Part shown: in pieces, positions 14,851 to 30,400 of the stretch | Position numbering within the stretch: the first letter of the stretch is position 1 | Layout of the letters: each line of letters opens with the position of its first letter | Assembly (NCBI RefSeq): GCF_024586455.1 | Contig: NW_026089687.1 | Span: 1-64,000 of the forward strand | Reading direction: 5' to 3' | Length of the DNA: 64,000 nucleotides | From: Bactrocera neohumeralis | Lineage: Eukaryota; Arthropoda; Insecta; Diptera; Tephritidae | The notes under the pieces: model-generated | Database searches by the model: none | What the model was told of the DNA's origin: nothing | The model's input: the letters and a program-made list of their open reading frames with translations, nothing else | Translations under genes and position numbers: made by a program

Positions 14851-16734
14851 TAACGGCAGGGAATTTGAAAGATTCCACAATTTTACATTTAGATATAAAG
14901 CCGGTTTTCTTGCAAGTACACATTCAGCAATCCATATCAAGTTGCTTAAGATAATTATCTTCACATATTAAAGTTAATTAACCTTCACCATCTTACAGAA
15001 GTTCGCATAAAGCCAAAGCGACAGTGCATTTGGAAAAATTCCACAATTTTACACTTAGTATAAAACCGATTTTCTATCATGTACACATTTAGAAATCCAT
15101 ATCAAGTTGCTTCAAATCATTAGCTTCACATATTAAAGTTAATTAACCTTCTTCATCTTACTCAAGTTGGCATAAAGCCAAAACGACAGTGCATTTGGAA
15201 AAATTCCACAATTTTACATTTAGGTATAAAACCGATTTTCCTGCATTTAAACATTTAGAAATCCATATCGAGTTTATTCAAATCATTAACGTCACATATT
15301 TATGTTAATTAACCTTTGTCTTCTTAGTCAAGTTGGCATAAAGACAAAACGGCAGTGCATTTGGAAATACTCAAGAATTTAAATTTAGGTATAAAATCGA
15401 TTTTCCTGCATTTAAACATTTAGAAATCCATATCGAGTTGATTCAAATCATTAACTTCACATATTAAAGTTAATTAGCCCTCATCATCTTAATCAAGTTG
15501 ACATAAAGCCAAAACGGCAGTACATTTGGAAAATATTCCACAATTTTACATTTAGGTATAAACCGATTTTCTTGCACATGTACACATTTAGAAAGCCACA
15601 TCAAGTTGCTTCAAATCATTAGCTTTACATATAAAAGTTAATTAACCTTCGTCATCTTACAGAAGTTCGCATAAAGCCAAAACGGCAGTGCATTTGGAAA
15701 AATTCCACAATTTTGCATTTAGTATAAAATCGATTTTCTGGCATTTACACATTTAGAAATCCATATCAAGTTGTTTCAAATTATTAAATTCACATATTAA
15801 ATTTAATTAACTTTCTTCATCTTACTAAAGTTGGCATAAAGCCATAACGGCATTGCATTTGGAAAAATTCCATAATTTTACATTTAGGTATAAAACCGAC
15901 TTTCTTGCATGTACACATTTAGAAATCCACATCAAGTTGCTTCAAATCATTAGCTTTACATATAAAAGTTAATTAACCTTCGCCATCTTACAGAAGTTCG
16001 CATAAAGCCAAAACGGCAGTGCATTTGGAAAAATTCCACAATTTTGCATTTAGGTATAAAACCGATTTTTTGCATGTACACATTTAGAAATCCATACCAA
16101 GTTGCTTCAAATCATTAGCTTCACATATTAAATTTAATTAACTTTCTTCATCTTACTAAAGTTGGCATAAAGCCATAACGGCAGTGCATTTGGAAAAATT
16201 CCACAATTTTACATTTAGTTATAAAACCGATTTTCTGCATGTACACATTTAGAAATCCATATCAAGTTGTTTCAAATCATGAGCGTGACATATTCAAGAT
16301 AATTAACCTTCGTCATCTTACAAAAGTTGGCATAAAGCCAAAGCGGCAGTGCATTTGGAAAAATTCCACAATTTTACATTTAGGTATCAAACCGATTTTC
16401 GTGCATTGAAACATTAGCAATCCATATCAAGTTGCTTCAAATCATTAGCTTCACATATTAAAGTTAATTAACTTTCCTCATGTTGCAGAAGTTGACATAA
16501 AGCCAAAACGGCAGTGCAAAAATTCCACAATTTTACATTTAGGTATAAAACCGATTTTCTTGCATGTACACATTTAGAAATCCATATCAAGTTGCTTCAA
16601 ATCATTAGCTTCACATATTAAAGTTAATTAACCTTCTTCATCATCTTACAGAAGTTGGCATAAAGCCAAAACGGCAGTGCATTTGGAAAAATTCCACAAT
16701 TTCACATTTAGGTATAAAACCGATTTTCTGGCAT

Positions 16735-16860
16735 GTACACATTTAGAAATCCATATCAAGTTAGAAATCCATATGTTAGTTAACTTTCTTCATCTTCAAA
16801 GTCATGGAAAAAATTCACATTTTATTAAAGTTAATTCTGGCACGTACACATTTAGAAATC
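16735..16860 (+). repeat. Rearranged monomer with duplicated AGAAATCCATAT segment
   Basis: TTAGAAATCCATATCAAG is followed at once by a second TTAGAAATCCATATG, then fragments of the CATCTT and AAAATTCACAT segments, before regular sequence returns at about 16840. It is the same kind of short-range scrambling seen elsewhere in the block. Confidence 0.6.
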
Positions 16861-19800
16861 CATATCAAGTTGCTTCAAATCATTAGCTTCACATATTAAA
16901 GTTGGCTAACATTCACCATCTTACTGAAGTTAGCATAAGGCCAAAGCGGCAGTGCATTTAGAAAAAATTCCACAATTTTACATTTGGGTATAAAACCGAC
17001 TTTCGTGCATGTACACATTTAGAAATCCATATCAAGTTGATTCAAATTACTAAATTCACATATTAAAGTTAATTAACTTTCTACATTTTACTCAAGTTGG
17101 CATAAAGCCATAACGGCAGTGCATTTGGAAAAATTCCACAATTTTACATTTAGGTTAGACTTTTTTGCATGTACACATTTAGAAATCCATATCAAGTTGC
17201 CTCGAATCATTAGCTTTACATATTAAAGTTAATTAACTTTCTTCATCTTACAGAAGTTGGCATAAAGCCAAAACGGCAGTGCATTTGGAAAAATTCCACA
17301 ATTTTACATTTAGGTATAAAACCGATTTTCTGGCATTTACACATTTAGAAATCCATATCAAGTTGCTTCAGATCATTAGCTTTACATATTAAATTTTATT
17401 AACTTTCTTCATCTTACTAAAGTTGGCATAAAGCCAAAACGGTAGTGCATTTGGAAAAATTCCACAATTTTACATTTAGGTATAAATTTGATATTCCGGC
17501 ATGTACACAATTAGAAATCCATACCCAATTGCTTCAAATCATTAGCTTCAAATATTAAAGTTAATTAACTTTCTTCATCTTACTAAAGTTGGCATAAAGC
17601 CATAACGGCAGTGCATTTGGAAAAATTCCGCAATTTTACATTTAGGTATAAAACCGATTTTTCTGCATTTAAACATTTAGAAATCCATACCAAGTTGTTT
17701 CAAATTATTAAATTCACATATTAAAGTTAATTAACTTTCTTCATCTTACAGAAGTTGGCATAAAGCCAAAACGGCAGTGCATTTGGAAAAATTCCACAAT
17801 TTTACATTTAGGTATAAAACCGATTTTCTGGCATGTAAACATTTAGAAATCCATATCAAGTTGACTTAAATAATTAACTTAACTTATTAAAGTTAATTAA
17901 CACTCACCATCTTACTCAAGTTGACATAAGACCATAACGGCAGTGCATTTGGAAAAATTCCACAATTTTACGTTTAGGTATAAAACCGACTTTTTTGCAT
18001 GTGCACATTTAGAAATCCTTATCAAGTTGCTTCAAATCATTAAATTCACATATTAAAGTTAAGAAACTTTCTTCATCTTTCTAAAGTTGGCATAAAGCCA
18101 TAACGGCAGTGCATTTGGAAGAATTCCACAATTTTACATTTAGGTATAAAACCGATTTTCTGGCATGTACACATTTAGAAATCCATATCAAGTTGCTTCA
18201 AATCATAAGCTTCACATATTAAAGTTAATTAACTTTCTTCATCTTACTAAAGTTGGCATAAAGCCATAACGGCAGAGCATTTGGAAAAATTCCACAATTT
18301 TACATTTAGTATAAAACCGATTTTCTGGCATGTACACATTTAGAAATCCATATCAAGTTGCTTCAAATCATTAGCTTCACATATTAAAGTTAATTAACTT
18401 TCTTCATCTTACTAAAGTTGGCATAAAGCCATAACGGCAGCGCATTTGGAAAAATTCCACAATTTTACATTTAGGTATAAAACCGATTTTCTGGCATGTA
18501 CACATTTAGAAATCCATATCAAGTTGCTTCAAATCATTAAATTCACATATTAAAGTTAATTAATTTTCTTCATCTTACAGAAGTTGGCATAATGCCAAAA
18601 CGGCAGTGCATTTGGAAAAATTCCATAATTTTACATTTAGGTATAAAACCGACTTTCGTGCATATACACATTTAGAAATCCATATCAAGTTGCTTCAAAT
18701 CATTAGCTTCACATATTAAAGTTAATTAACCTTCTTCATCTTACTAAAGTTGGCATAAAGCCAAAACGGCAGTGCATTTGGAAAAAATTCCACAATTTTA
18801 CATTTAGGTATAAAACCGATTTTTTCTTGCATGTACACATTTAGAAATCCATATCAAGTTGTTTCAAATCATTAGCTTCACATATTAAAGTTAATTAACT
18901 TTCTTCATCTTACTAAAGTTGGCATAAAGCCATAACGGCAGTGCATTTGGAAAAATTCCACAATTTTACATTTAGGTATAAAACCGATTTTCTGCATTAA
19001 ACATTTAGAAATCCATATCAAGTTGATTCAAATCATTAGCTTAACATATTAAAGTTAATTAATCTTCTTCATCTTACTGAAGTTAGCATAAAGCCATAAC
19101 GGCAGTGCATTTGGAAAAATTCCACAAATTTACATTTAGGTATAAAACCGACTTTCTTGCATGTACACATTTAGAAATCCATATCAAGTTGCTTCAAATC
19201 ATTAGCTTAACATTTTAAAGTTAATTAACTTACTTCATTTTACTGAAGTTTGCATAAAGCCAAAACGGCAGTGCATTTGGAAAAATTCCACAATTTTACA
19301 TTTTAGGTATAAAACCGATTTTCTGGAATGTACACTTTTAGAAATCCATATCAAGTTGCTTCAAATATTAAATTCACTTACTAAAGTAAATTAACTTTCT
19401 TCATCTTACTAAAGTTAACATAAAGCCATAACGGCAGTGCATTTGGAAAAATTCCATAATTTTACATTTAGGTATAAAACCGACTTTCTTGCATGTACAC
19501 ATTTAGAAATCCATATCAAGTTGCTTCAAATCATTAGCTTAACATATTAAGTTAATTAATTCTTCATCTTCGTCTTACACAAGTTCCATTTTAACAGTGC
19601 ATTTGGAAAAATTCCACAATTTTTCATTTAGGTATAAAACCGATTTTCTTGCATGTACACATTTAGAAATCCATATCAAGTTGCTCCTCAAATCATTAAA
19701 TTCACATATTAAAGTTAATTAACCTTCTTCATCTTACAAAAGTTGGCATAAAGCCAAAACGGCAGTGCATTTGGAAAAATTCCACAAATTTACATTTAGG

Positions 19801-22800
19801 TATAAAACCGACTTTCTTGCATGTACACATTTAGAAATCCATATTAAGTTGCTTCAAATCATTAGCTTAACATATTAAAGTTAATTAAAATTCTTCATCT
19901 TACATAAGTTGGCATAAAGCCAAAACGACAGTGTATTTGGAAAAATTCCACAATTTTACATTTAGGTATAAAACCGAATTTCTGGCATGTTCACATTTAG
20001 AAATCCATATCAAGTTGTTTCAAATTATTAAATTCACATATTAAAGTTAATTAACCTTCATCATCTTACTCAAGTTGGCGTAAAGCCAAAACGGCAGTGC
20101 ATTTGGAAAAAATTCCATAATTTTACATTTAGGTATAAAACCGACTTTCTTGCATGTACACATTTAGAAATTCATATCAAGTTGCTTCAAATCATTAAGC
20201 TTCACATATTAAAGTTAATTAACTTTCTTCATCTTACTAAAGTTGGCATAAAGCCATAACGGCAGTGTATTTGGAAAAATTCCACAATTTTTCATTTAGG
20301 TATAAAACCGAATTTCTGGCATGTTCACATTTAGAAATCCATATCAAGTTGCTTCAGATCATTAGCTTCACATATTAAAGTTAATTAACCTTCACCATCT
20401 TACAGAAGTTCGCATGAAGCAAAAACGGCAGTGCATTTGGAAAAATTCCACAATCTCTCATTTAGGTATAAAACCGAATTTCTGTCATGTTCACATTTAG
20501 CAATCCATATCGAGCTTATTCAAATCATTGACATCACATATTAAAGTTAATTAAGCTTCTTCATCTTAGTAAAGGTAGCATAAAGCCATAACGGTAGTGC
20601 ATATGGAAAAATTCCACAATTTTGCATTTAGTATAAAACCGATTTTCCTGCATTTAAACATTTAGCAATCCATATCGAGTTGATTCAAATCATTAACGTC
20701 ACATAATCAAGGTAATTAACCTTCGCCATCTTACAGAAGTTGGCATAAAGCCAAAACGGCAGTGCATTTGGAAAAAATTCCATTATTTTACATTTAGGTA
20801 TAAAACCGACTTTCTTGCATGTACACATTTAGAAATCCATATCAAGTTGTTTCAAATTATTAAATTCACATATTAAAGTTAATTAACTTTCTTCATCTTA
20901 CAGAAGTTGGCATAAAGCCAAAACGGCAGTGCATTTGGAAAAATCCACAATTTTACATTTAAGTATAAAACCGATTTTCCTGCATTTAAACATTTAGCAA
21001 TCCATATCGAGTTGATTCAAATCATTAACGTCACATATTCAAGTTAATTAACTTTTCGTCATCTTATAGAAGTTGGCATAAAGCCAAAACGGCAGTGCAT
21101 TTGGAAAAATTCCATAATTTTACATTTAGGTATAAAACGGACTTTCTTGCATGTACACATTTAGAAATCCATATCAAGTTGCTTCAAATTATTAAATTCA
21201 CATATTAAAGTAATTCACCCTCATCATCTTACTCAAGTTGGCATAAAGCCAAAACGGCAGTGCATTTGGAAAAAATTCCATAATTTTACATTTACGTATA
21301 AAACCGACTTTCTTGCATGTACACATTTAGAAATCCATATTAGGTTGCTTCAAATCATTAGCTTAACATATTAAAGTTAATTAACCGTCGTCGTCTTACA
21401 TAAGTTCGCACAGTGTATTTGGAAAAATTCCACAATTTTTCATTTAGGTATAAAACCGAATTTCTGGCATGTTCACATTTAGAAATCCATATCAAGTTGT
21501 TTCAAATTATAAAATTCACATATTAAAGCTAATTAACCCTCACCATCTTACTGAAGTTGGCATTTAGCCAAAACGGCAGTGCATTTGAAAAAAATTCCAT
21601 AATTTTACATTTACGTATAAAACCGACTTTCTTGCATGTACGCATTTAGAAATCCATAATAGGTTGCTTCAAATCACTAGCTTAACATATTAAAGTTAAT
21701 TAACTGTCGTCATCTTACAGAAGTTGGCATAAAGCCAAAACGGCAGTGTATTTGGAAAAATTCCACAATTTTTCATTTAGGTATAAAACCGAATTTCTGG
21801 CATGTTCACATTTAGAAATCCATATCAAGTTTCTTCAAATCATTAGCTTAATATATTAAAGTTAAATAACTTTCGTCATCTTACAGAAGTTGGCATAAAG
21901 CCAAACCGGCAGTGCATTTGGAAAAATTCCATAATTTTACATTTAGGTATAAAACCGATTTTCTTGCATGTACACAATTAGAAATCCATATCAAGTTATT
22001 TTAAATTATTAAATTCACATATTAAAGTTAATTAACTTTCTTCATCTTTCTAAAGTTAGCATAAAGCCATAACGGCAGTGCATTTGGAAAAATTCCACAA
22101 TTTTACATTTAGGTATAAAACCGATTTTCTTGCATTTAAACATTTAGCAATCCATATCGAGTTGATTCAAATCATTAACGTCACATATTAAAGTTAATTA
22201 ACCTTCGTCATTCTTACAGAAGTTGGCATAAAGCCAAAACGGCAGTGTCTTTGGAAAAATTCCACAATTTTACATTTAGTATAAAGGCGATTTTTTGGCA
22301 TGTACACATTTAGAAATCGATATCAAGTTGCTTAAGTTATTAACTTCACTTATTAAAGTTAATTAATTCTCACCATCTTACTCAAGTTGGCATAAAGCCA
22401 AAACGGCAGTGCATTTGGAAAAACTCCACAATTTTTCATTTAGGTATAAAACCGACTTTCTTGCATTTACACATTTAGAAATCCATATCAAGTTGTTTCA
22501 AATTAATAAATTCACGTATTAAAGTTAATTAACTTTTTTCATCTTACTAAAGTTGGCATAAAGCCATAACGGCAGTGCATTTAAAAAAATTCCACAATTT
22601 TACATTTAAGTATAAAACCGATTTTCCTGCATTTAAACATTTAGAAATCCATATCGAGTTTATTCAAATCATTAGCGTCACATATTCAAGTTAATTAACT
22701 TTCTTCATCTTACCAAAGTTGGCATAAAGCCATAACGACAGTGCATTTGGAAAAATTCCACAATTTTACATTTAGTTATAAAACCGATTTTCCTGCATTT

Positions 22801-24194
22801 AAACATTAAGAAATCCATATCGAGTTACTTCAAATCATAAGTTTCACATATTAAACTTAATTATCCCTCACCATCTTTCTCAAGTAAACATTAGAACATA
22901 ACGGCGGCGCATTTGGAAAAAATTCCACAATTTTACATTTAGTATAAAACCGATTTCTTGGCATGTACACATTAAGAAATCCATATCAAGTTGCTTCAAA
23001 TAAATAAATTCATATGTTAAAGTTAATTAACCCTCACCATCTTACTCAAGTTGACATAAGAACATAACGGCAGTGCATTTGGAAAAAATTCCACAATTTT
23101 ACATTTGGGTATAAAACCGATTTCTTGGCATGTACACATTTAGAAATCCATATCAATTTGTTTCAAATCATAAGCTTAACATATCAAAGTTAATTAACTT
23201 TCGTCATCTTACTAAAATATGCATAAAGCCATAACGGCAGTGCATTTGGAAAAATTCCACAACTTTACATTTAGTTATAAAACCGACTTTCTTGCATGTA
23301 CACATTTAGAAATCCATATCAAGTTGCCTCAAATCATTAACTTCACATATTAAAGTTAATTAACCTTCTTCATCTTACTGAAGTTGACATAAAGCCTTAA
23401 CGGCAGTGCATTTGGAAAAAAATCCGGAATTTTACATTTATATATAAAACCGACTTTCTAGCATGTACACATTTAGAAATTCATATCAAGTTGTTTCAAA
23501 TTATTAAAATCACATATTAAAGTTAATTAACCTTCGTCATCTTACAGAAGTTGGCATAAAGCCAAAACGGCAGTGCATTTGGAAAAATTCCACAATTTTT
23601 CATTTAGGTATAAAACCGATTTTCTGGCATGTTCACATTTAGAAATCCATATCAAGTTGCTTCAAATCATTAGCTTCACATATGAAAGTTAATTAACCTT
23701 CACTATCTTACAGAAGCTCGCATAAAGCAAAAACGGCAGTGCATTTGGAAAAATTCTACAATTTTTCATTTCTTGCATGTGCACATTTAGAAATCGGTAT
23801 CAAATAGTCTCAAATTTTTAAATTCACATATTAAAGTTAATTAGTCTTCTTCGTCTTACTGAAGTTGGCATAAAGCCAAAACGGCAGTGCATTTGGAAAA
23901 ATTCTACAATTTTACATTTAGGCATAAAACCGATTTTCTCGCATGTACACATTTAGAAATCCATATCGAGTTGATTCAAATCATTAACTTCACATATTCA
24001 AGTTAATTAACCTTCGTCATCTCAAAGAAGTTGGCATTAAGCCATAACGGCAGAGCAATTGGAAAAATTCCACAATTTTACATTTAGGTATAAAACCGAC
24101 TTTCTTGCATGTACACATTTAGAAATCCATATCAAGTTGCTTCAAATCATTAGCTTTACATATTAAAGTTAATTAACGCTTATTATCTTACATA

Positions 24195-24345
24195 AGTTGA
24201 CATAAGACCATAATAGTGTATTTGGAAAAAAAAAATTCCACATTTTTCATTTAGATATAAAACCATATCAAGTTCTTATTAAATTCACATGTTAAAGTCA
24301 ATTTACTTTCTTCATTTTGAAATTGGCATATCAAGCCATAACGGC
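24195..24345 (+). repeat. Shortened satellite monomers
   Basis: A GACATAAGACCATAATAGTG joint loses the CGGCA segment. It is followed by an A-rich TGGAAAAAAAAAATTCCAC and a monomer in which AAACC joins ATATCAAGTTC, deleting the GATTTTCTTGCATGTACAC segment. Confidence 0.6.
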
Positions 24346-27334
24346 AGCGCATTTGGAAATCTTCCTTAATTTTACATTTAAGTATAACTCCGATTTTCCT
24401 GCATTTAAACATTTAGCAATCCATATCGAGTTTATTCAAATCATTAACATCACATATTGAAGTTAATTAACTTTCTTCATTTTAGTAAAGTTAGCATAAA
24501 GCCATAACGGTAGTGCATATGGAAAAATTCCACAATTTCACATTTAGGTATAAAACCGATTTTCCTGCATTTAAACATTCAGCAATCCATATCAAGTTGC
24601 CTTAAATCGTTAGCTTAACATATTAAAGTTAATTAACCTTCACCATCTTACTGAAGTTGTCATAAAGCTAAATCGGCAGTGCATTTGGAAAAATTCCACA
24701 ATTTTACATTTAGGTATAAAACCGACTTTCTTGCATGTGCACATTTAGAAATCCATATCAAGTTGTTTCAAATCATTAACTTAACATATTAAAGTTAATT
24801 AACATTCGTCATCTTACAGAAGTTGGCATAAAGCCAAAACGGCAGTGCATTTGGAAAAAATTCCACAATTTTACATTTAGGTATAAAACCGACTTTCTTG
24901 CATGTACACATTTAGAAATCCATATCAGGTTGCTTCAAATTATTAAATTCACATATTAAAGTTAATTAACTTTCTTCATCTTACTAAAGTTCGCATAAAG
25001 CCAAAACGGCAGAGCATTTGGAAAAATTCCACAATTTTACATTTAGTATAAAACCGACTTTCTTGCATGTACACATTTAGAAATCCATATCAAGTTGCTT
25101 CAAATTATTAAATTCACATATTAAAGTTAATTAACTTTCTTCATCTTACTAAAGTTTGCATAAAGCCATAACGGCAGTGCATTTGAAAAAATTCCATAAT
25201 TTTACATTTAGGTATAAACCGACTTTCTTGCATGTACACATTTAGAAATCCATATCAAGTTGCTTCAAATAATTAGCTTTACATATAAAAGTTAATTAAC
25301 CTTCGCCATCTTACAGAAGTTCGCATAAAGCCAAAACGGCAGTGCATTTGGAAAAATTCCACAATTTTGCATTTAGTATAAAATCGATTTTCTGGCATTT
25401 ACACATTTAGAAATCCATATCAAGTTGCTTCAAATCATTAGCTTCACATATTAAATTTAATTAACTTTCTTCATCTTACAAAAGGTCGCATAAAGCCACA
25501 ACGGCAGTGCATTTGGAAAAATTCCACAATTTTACATTTAGTTATAAAACCGATTTTCTGGCATGTACACATTCAGAAATCCATATCAAGTTGCTTAAAA
25601 TCATTAGCTTCACATATTAAAGTTAATTAACTTTCTTCATCTTACTAAAGTTGGCATAAAGCCATAACGGCAGTGCATTTGAAAAAATTCCATAATTTTA
25701 GATTTAGGTATAAAACCGACTTTCTTGCATTTAAACATTTAGAAATCCATGTCAAGTTGCTTCAAATCATTAACGTCACATACTAAAGTTAATTAACTTT
25801 CGTCATCTTACAGAAGTTCGCATAAAGCAAAAACGGCAGTGCATTTGGAAAAATTCCACAATTTTACATTAGGCATAAAATCGATTTTCTTGCATGTACA
25901 CATTTAGAAATCCATATCAAGTTGTTTCAAATTATTGAATTCACTAATTAAAGTTAATTAACTTTCTTCATCTTACTAAAGTTGGCATAAAGCCAAAACG
26001 GCAGTGCATTTGGAAAAAATTCCATAATTTTACACTTAGGTATAAAACCGACTTTCTTGCATGTACACATTTAGAAGTCCATATCAAGTTGTTTCAAATT
26101 ATTAAATTCACTAATTAAAGTTAATTAACTTTCTTCATCTTACTAAAGTTGGCATCAAGCCAAAACCCCGAGTGCATTTGGAAAAATTCCACAATTTTAC
26201 ATTTAGGTAGAAAACCGACTTTCTTGCATGTACACATTTTGAAATCCATATCAAGTTGTTTCAAATCATTAGCTTCACATATTAAAGTTTATTAACCTTC
26301 TTCATCTTACAGAAGTTGGCATTAACCAAACGGCAGTGCATTTGGAAAATTTTTTACATTTAGACATAAAACCGAATTTTCTTGCATTTAAACATTCAGC
26401 AATCCATATCAAGTTGTTTAAATTATTATCTTCACATATTAAAGTTAATTAACTTTCTTCATCTTACTAAAGTTGGCATAAAGTCAAAACGGCAGTGCAT
26501 TTGGAAAATTCCAAAATTTTACATTTACGTATAAAACTGACTTTCTTGCATGTACACATTCAGAAATCCATATCAAGTTGCCTCAAATCATTAGCTTAAC
26601 ATATTAAAGTTAATTAACCCTCACCATCTTTCTGAAGTTGACATAAAGCCAAAACGGCAGTGCATTTGGAAAAATTCCGCAATTTTACATTTATGTATAA
26701 AATCGATTTTCTTGCATGTACACATTTAGAAATCCATATCAATTTGTTTTAAATCATTAAATTCACATATTAAAGTTAATTAACTTTCTTCATCTTACTA
26801 AAGTTTGCATAAAGCCATAACGGTAGTGCATTTGGAAAAATTCCACAATTTTGCATTTAGGTATTAATTGGATCTTCCTGCATTAAATATTTGGCAATCC
26901 ATATCGAGTTGATTTAAATCATTAACGTGACATATTAAAGATAATTAAACTTCTTCATCTTACAGAAGTTGGCATAAAGCCAAAACGGCAGTGCATTTGG
27001 AAAGTTCCATATTTAACATTTAGGTATAAAACCGATTTTCTTGCATGTACACATTTAGAAATCCATATCAAGTTGATTCAAATCATTAGCTTCACACATT
27101 AAAGTTAATTAACCTTCTTCATCTTACTGAAGTTGGCATAAAGCCATAACGGCAGTGCATTTGGAAAAATTCCACAATTTTTCATTTAGGTATAAAACCG
27201 AATTTTCTGCATGTTCACATTTAGAAATCCATATCAAGTTGCGGCAAATCATAGCTTCACATATTAAAGTTTAATAACTTTCTTCATCTTTGAGAAGTGG
27301 GCATAAAGCCAAAACGGCAGTGCATTTGGAAAAA

Positions 27335-27455
27335 TTCCAAATTTACATTTAGTATAAAACCGATAAACAATTAGAAATCATATCGAGGCATTGTTCACAT
27401 ATTAAAGTTAATTAATCTTCATCTTACTAAAGTTCATAAGCCATTGCTGTGCATT
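27335..27455 (+). repeat. Compressed satellite monomer
   Basis: Several segments are lost in one unit: ACCGATAAACAATTAG, then TCGAGGCATTGTTCACATATT, then AAGTTCATAAGCCATTGC. Both neighbours are regular. Confidence 0.6.
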
Positions 27456-30400
27456 TGGAAAAATTCCACAATTTCACATTTAGGTATAAAACCGATTTTC
27501 TTGCATTTAAACATTTAGAAATCCATATCGAGTTTATTCAAATCATTAGCTTAACATATTAAAGTTAATTAACTTTCTTCATTTTACTAAAGTTGCCATA
27601 AAGCCATAACGACAGTGCATTTGGAAAAATTCCCCAATTTTACATTTAGGTATAAAACCGATTTTCCTGCATTTAAACATTTAGAAATCTATATCAAGTT
27701 GCTTAAAATCATTAGCTTCACATATTAAAACCAATTAACCATCGTAATCTTACAGAAGTTCGCATAAAGCAAAAACGGCAGTGCATTTGGAAAAATTCCA
27801 CAATTTTACATTTAGGTATAAAACCGATTTTCCTCCATTTAAACATTTAGCAATCCATATCGAGTTGATTCAAATCATTAACGTCACATATTAAAGTTAA
27901 TTAACTTTCTTCATCTTACTCAAGTTGACATAAAGCCAAAACGGCAGTACATTTGGAAAAATTCCATAATTTTACATTTAGGTATAAAACCGATTTTCAT
28001 GCATATACAAATTTAGAAATCCATATCAAGTTGCTTCAAATCATTAGCTTAACATATTAAGGTTAATTAAACTTCGTCATCTTACAGAAGTTCGCATAAA
28101 GCCAAAACGGCAGTGCATTTGGAAAAATTCCACAATTTTGCATTTAGGTATAAAACCGATTTTCTGGCATTTACACATTTAGAAATCCATATTAAGTTGT
28201 TTCAAATTATTAAATTCACATATTAAAGTTAATTAACTTTCTTCATCTTACTAAAGTTGGCATAAAGCCATAACGGCAGTGCATTTGAAAAAATTCCATA
28301 ATTTTACATTTGGGTATAAAACCGATTTTCTTGCATATACACATTTAGAAATCCATATCAAGTTGCTTCAAATCATTAGCTTTACATATAAAAGTTAATT
28401 AACCTTCGCCATCTTACAGAAGTTCGCATAAAGCCAAAACGGCAGTGCATTTGGAAAAATTCCACAATTTTACATTTAGTATAAAACCGATTTTCTGGCA
28501 TGTACACATTTAGAAATCCATATAAAGTTGCTTCAAATCATTAGCTTCACATATTAAAGTTAATTAACTTTCTTCATCTTACTGAAGTTGGCATAAAGCC
28601 ACAACGGCAGTGCATTTGGAAAAATTCCACAATTTTACATTTAGTTATAAAACCGATTTTCTGGCATGTACACATTTAGAAATCCATATCAAGTTGTTTC
28701 AAATCATTAAATTCACATATTAAAGGTAATTAACTTTCTTCATCTTACTAAAGTTGGCATAAAGCCAAAACGGCAGTGCATTTGGAAAATTCCACAATTT
28801 TACATTTAGGTATAAAACCGATTTTCCTGCATGTACACATTTAGAAATCCAAATCAAGTTTCCTCAAATCATTATCTTCACATATTAAAGTTAATTAACT
28901 TTCTTCATCTTAGAGAAGTTCGCATAAAGCCAAAACGGCAGTGCATTTGGAAAAATTCCACAATTTTGCATTTGGGTATAAAACTGACTTTTTTGCATGT
29001 ACACATTTAGAAATCCATATCAAGTTGCTTCAAATTATTAATTCACATATTGAAGTTAATTAACTTTCTTCATCTTACTAAAGTTGGCATAAAGCCATAA
29101 CGGCAGTGCATTTGGAAAAATTCCACAATTTTACATTTGGGTATAAAACCGATTTTCTTGCATGTACACATTTAGAAATCCATATCAAGTTGTTTCAAAT
29201 TATTAAATTCACATATTAAAGTTAATTAACTTTCTTCATCTTACTAAAGTTTGCATAAAGCCATAACGGCAGAGCATTTGGAAAAATTCTACAATTTTAT
29301 ATTTAGGTATAAAACCGATTTTCCTGCATTTAAACATTTAGAAATCCATGTCAAGTTGTTTCAAATCATTAATTTCACATATTGAAGTTAATTAACTTTT
29401 TCCATCTTACAGAAGTTCGCTTAAAGCAAAACGGCAGTGCATTTGGAAAAATTCCACAATTTTACATTTAGGTATCAAGCCGATTTTCCTGCATTTAAAC
29501 ATTTAGCAATCCATATCGAGTTGATTCATATCATTAACGTGGCATATTAAAGATAATTAACACTCACCATCTTAATCAAGTTGACATAAAGCCAAAACGG
29601 CAGTACATTTGGAAAAAATTCCATAATTTTACACCTAGGTATAAAACCGACTTTCGTGCACATGTACACATTTAGAAATCCACATCAAGTTGCGTCAAAT
29701 CATTAGCTTTACAAATAAAAGTTAATTAACCTTCGCCATCTTACAGAAATTCGCATAAAGCCAAAACGGCAGTGCATTTGGAAAAATTCAACAATTTTGC
29801 ATTTAGTATAAAATGGAATTTCTGGCCTTTGCACATTTAGAAATCCATATCAAGTTGTTTCAAATTATTAAATTCACATATTAAAGTTAATTAACTTTCT
29901 TCATCTTACTAAAGTTGGCATAAAGCCAAAACGGCATTGCATTTGGAAAAAATTCCACAATTTTACATTTAGGTATAAAACCGACTTTCTTGCATGTACA
30001 CATTTAGAAATCCACATCAAGTTGCTTCAAATCATTAGCTTAACATATTAAAGTTAATTAACCTTCGTCATCTTACAGAAGTTGGCATAAAGCCAAAACG
30101 GCAGTGCATTTGGAAAAATTCCACAGTTTTACATTTAGGTATAAAACCGACTTTCTTGCATGTGCACATTTAGAAATCCATATCAAGGTGCTTCAAATCA
30201 TTAGATTCACATATTAAATTTAATTATTTTTCTTCATCTTACTAAAGTGTGCATAAAGCCATAACGACAGTGCATTTGGAAAAATTCCACAATTTTACAT
30301 TTAGTCATAAAACCGATTTTCTGGCATGTACACATTTAAAAATCCATATCAAGTTACTTCAAATCATTAGCTTCACATATTTAAGTTAATTAACTTTCTT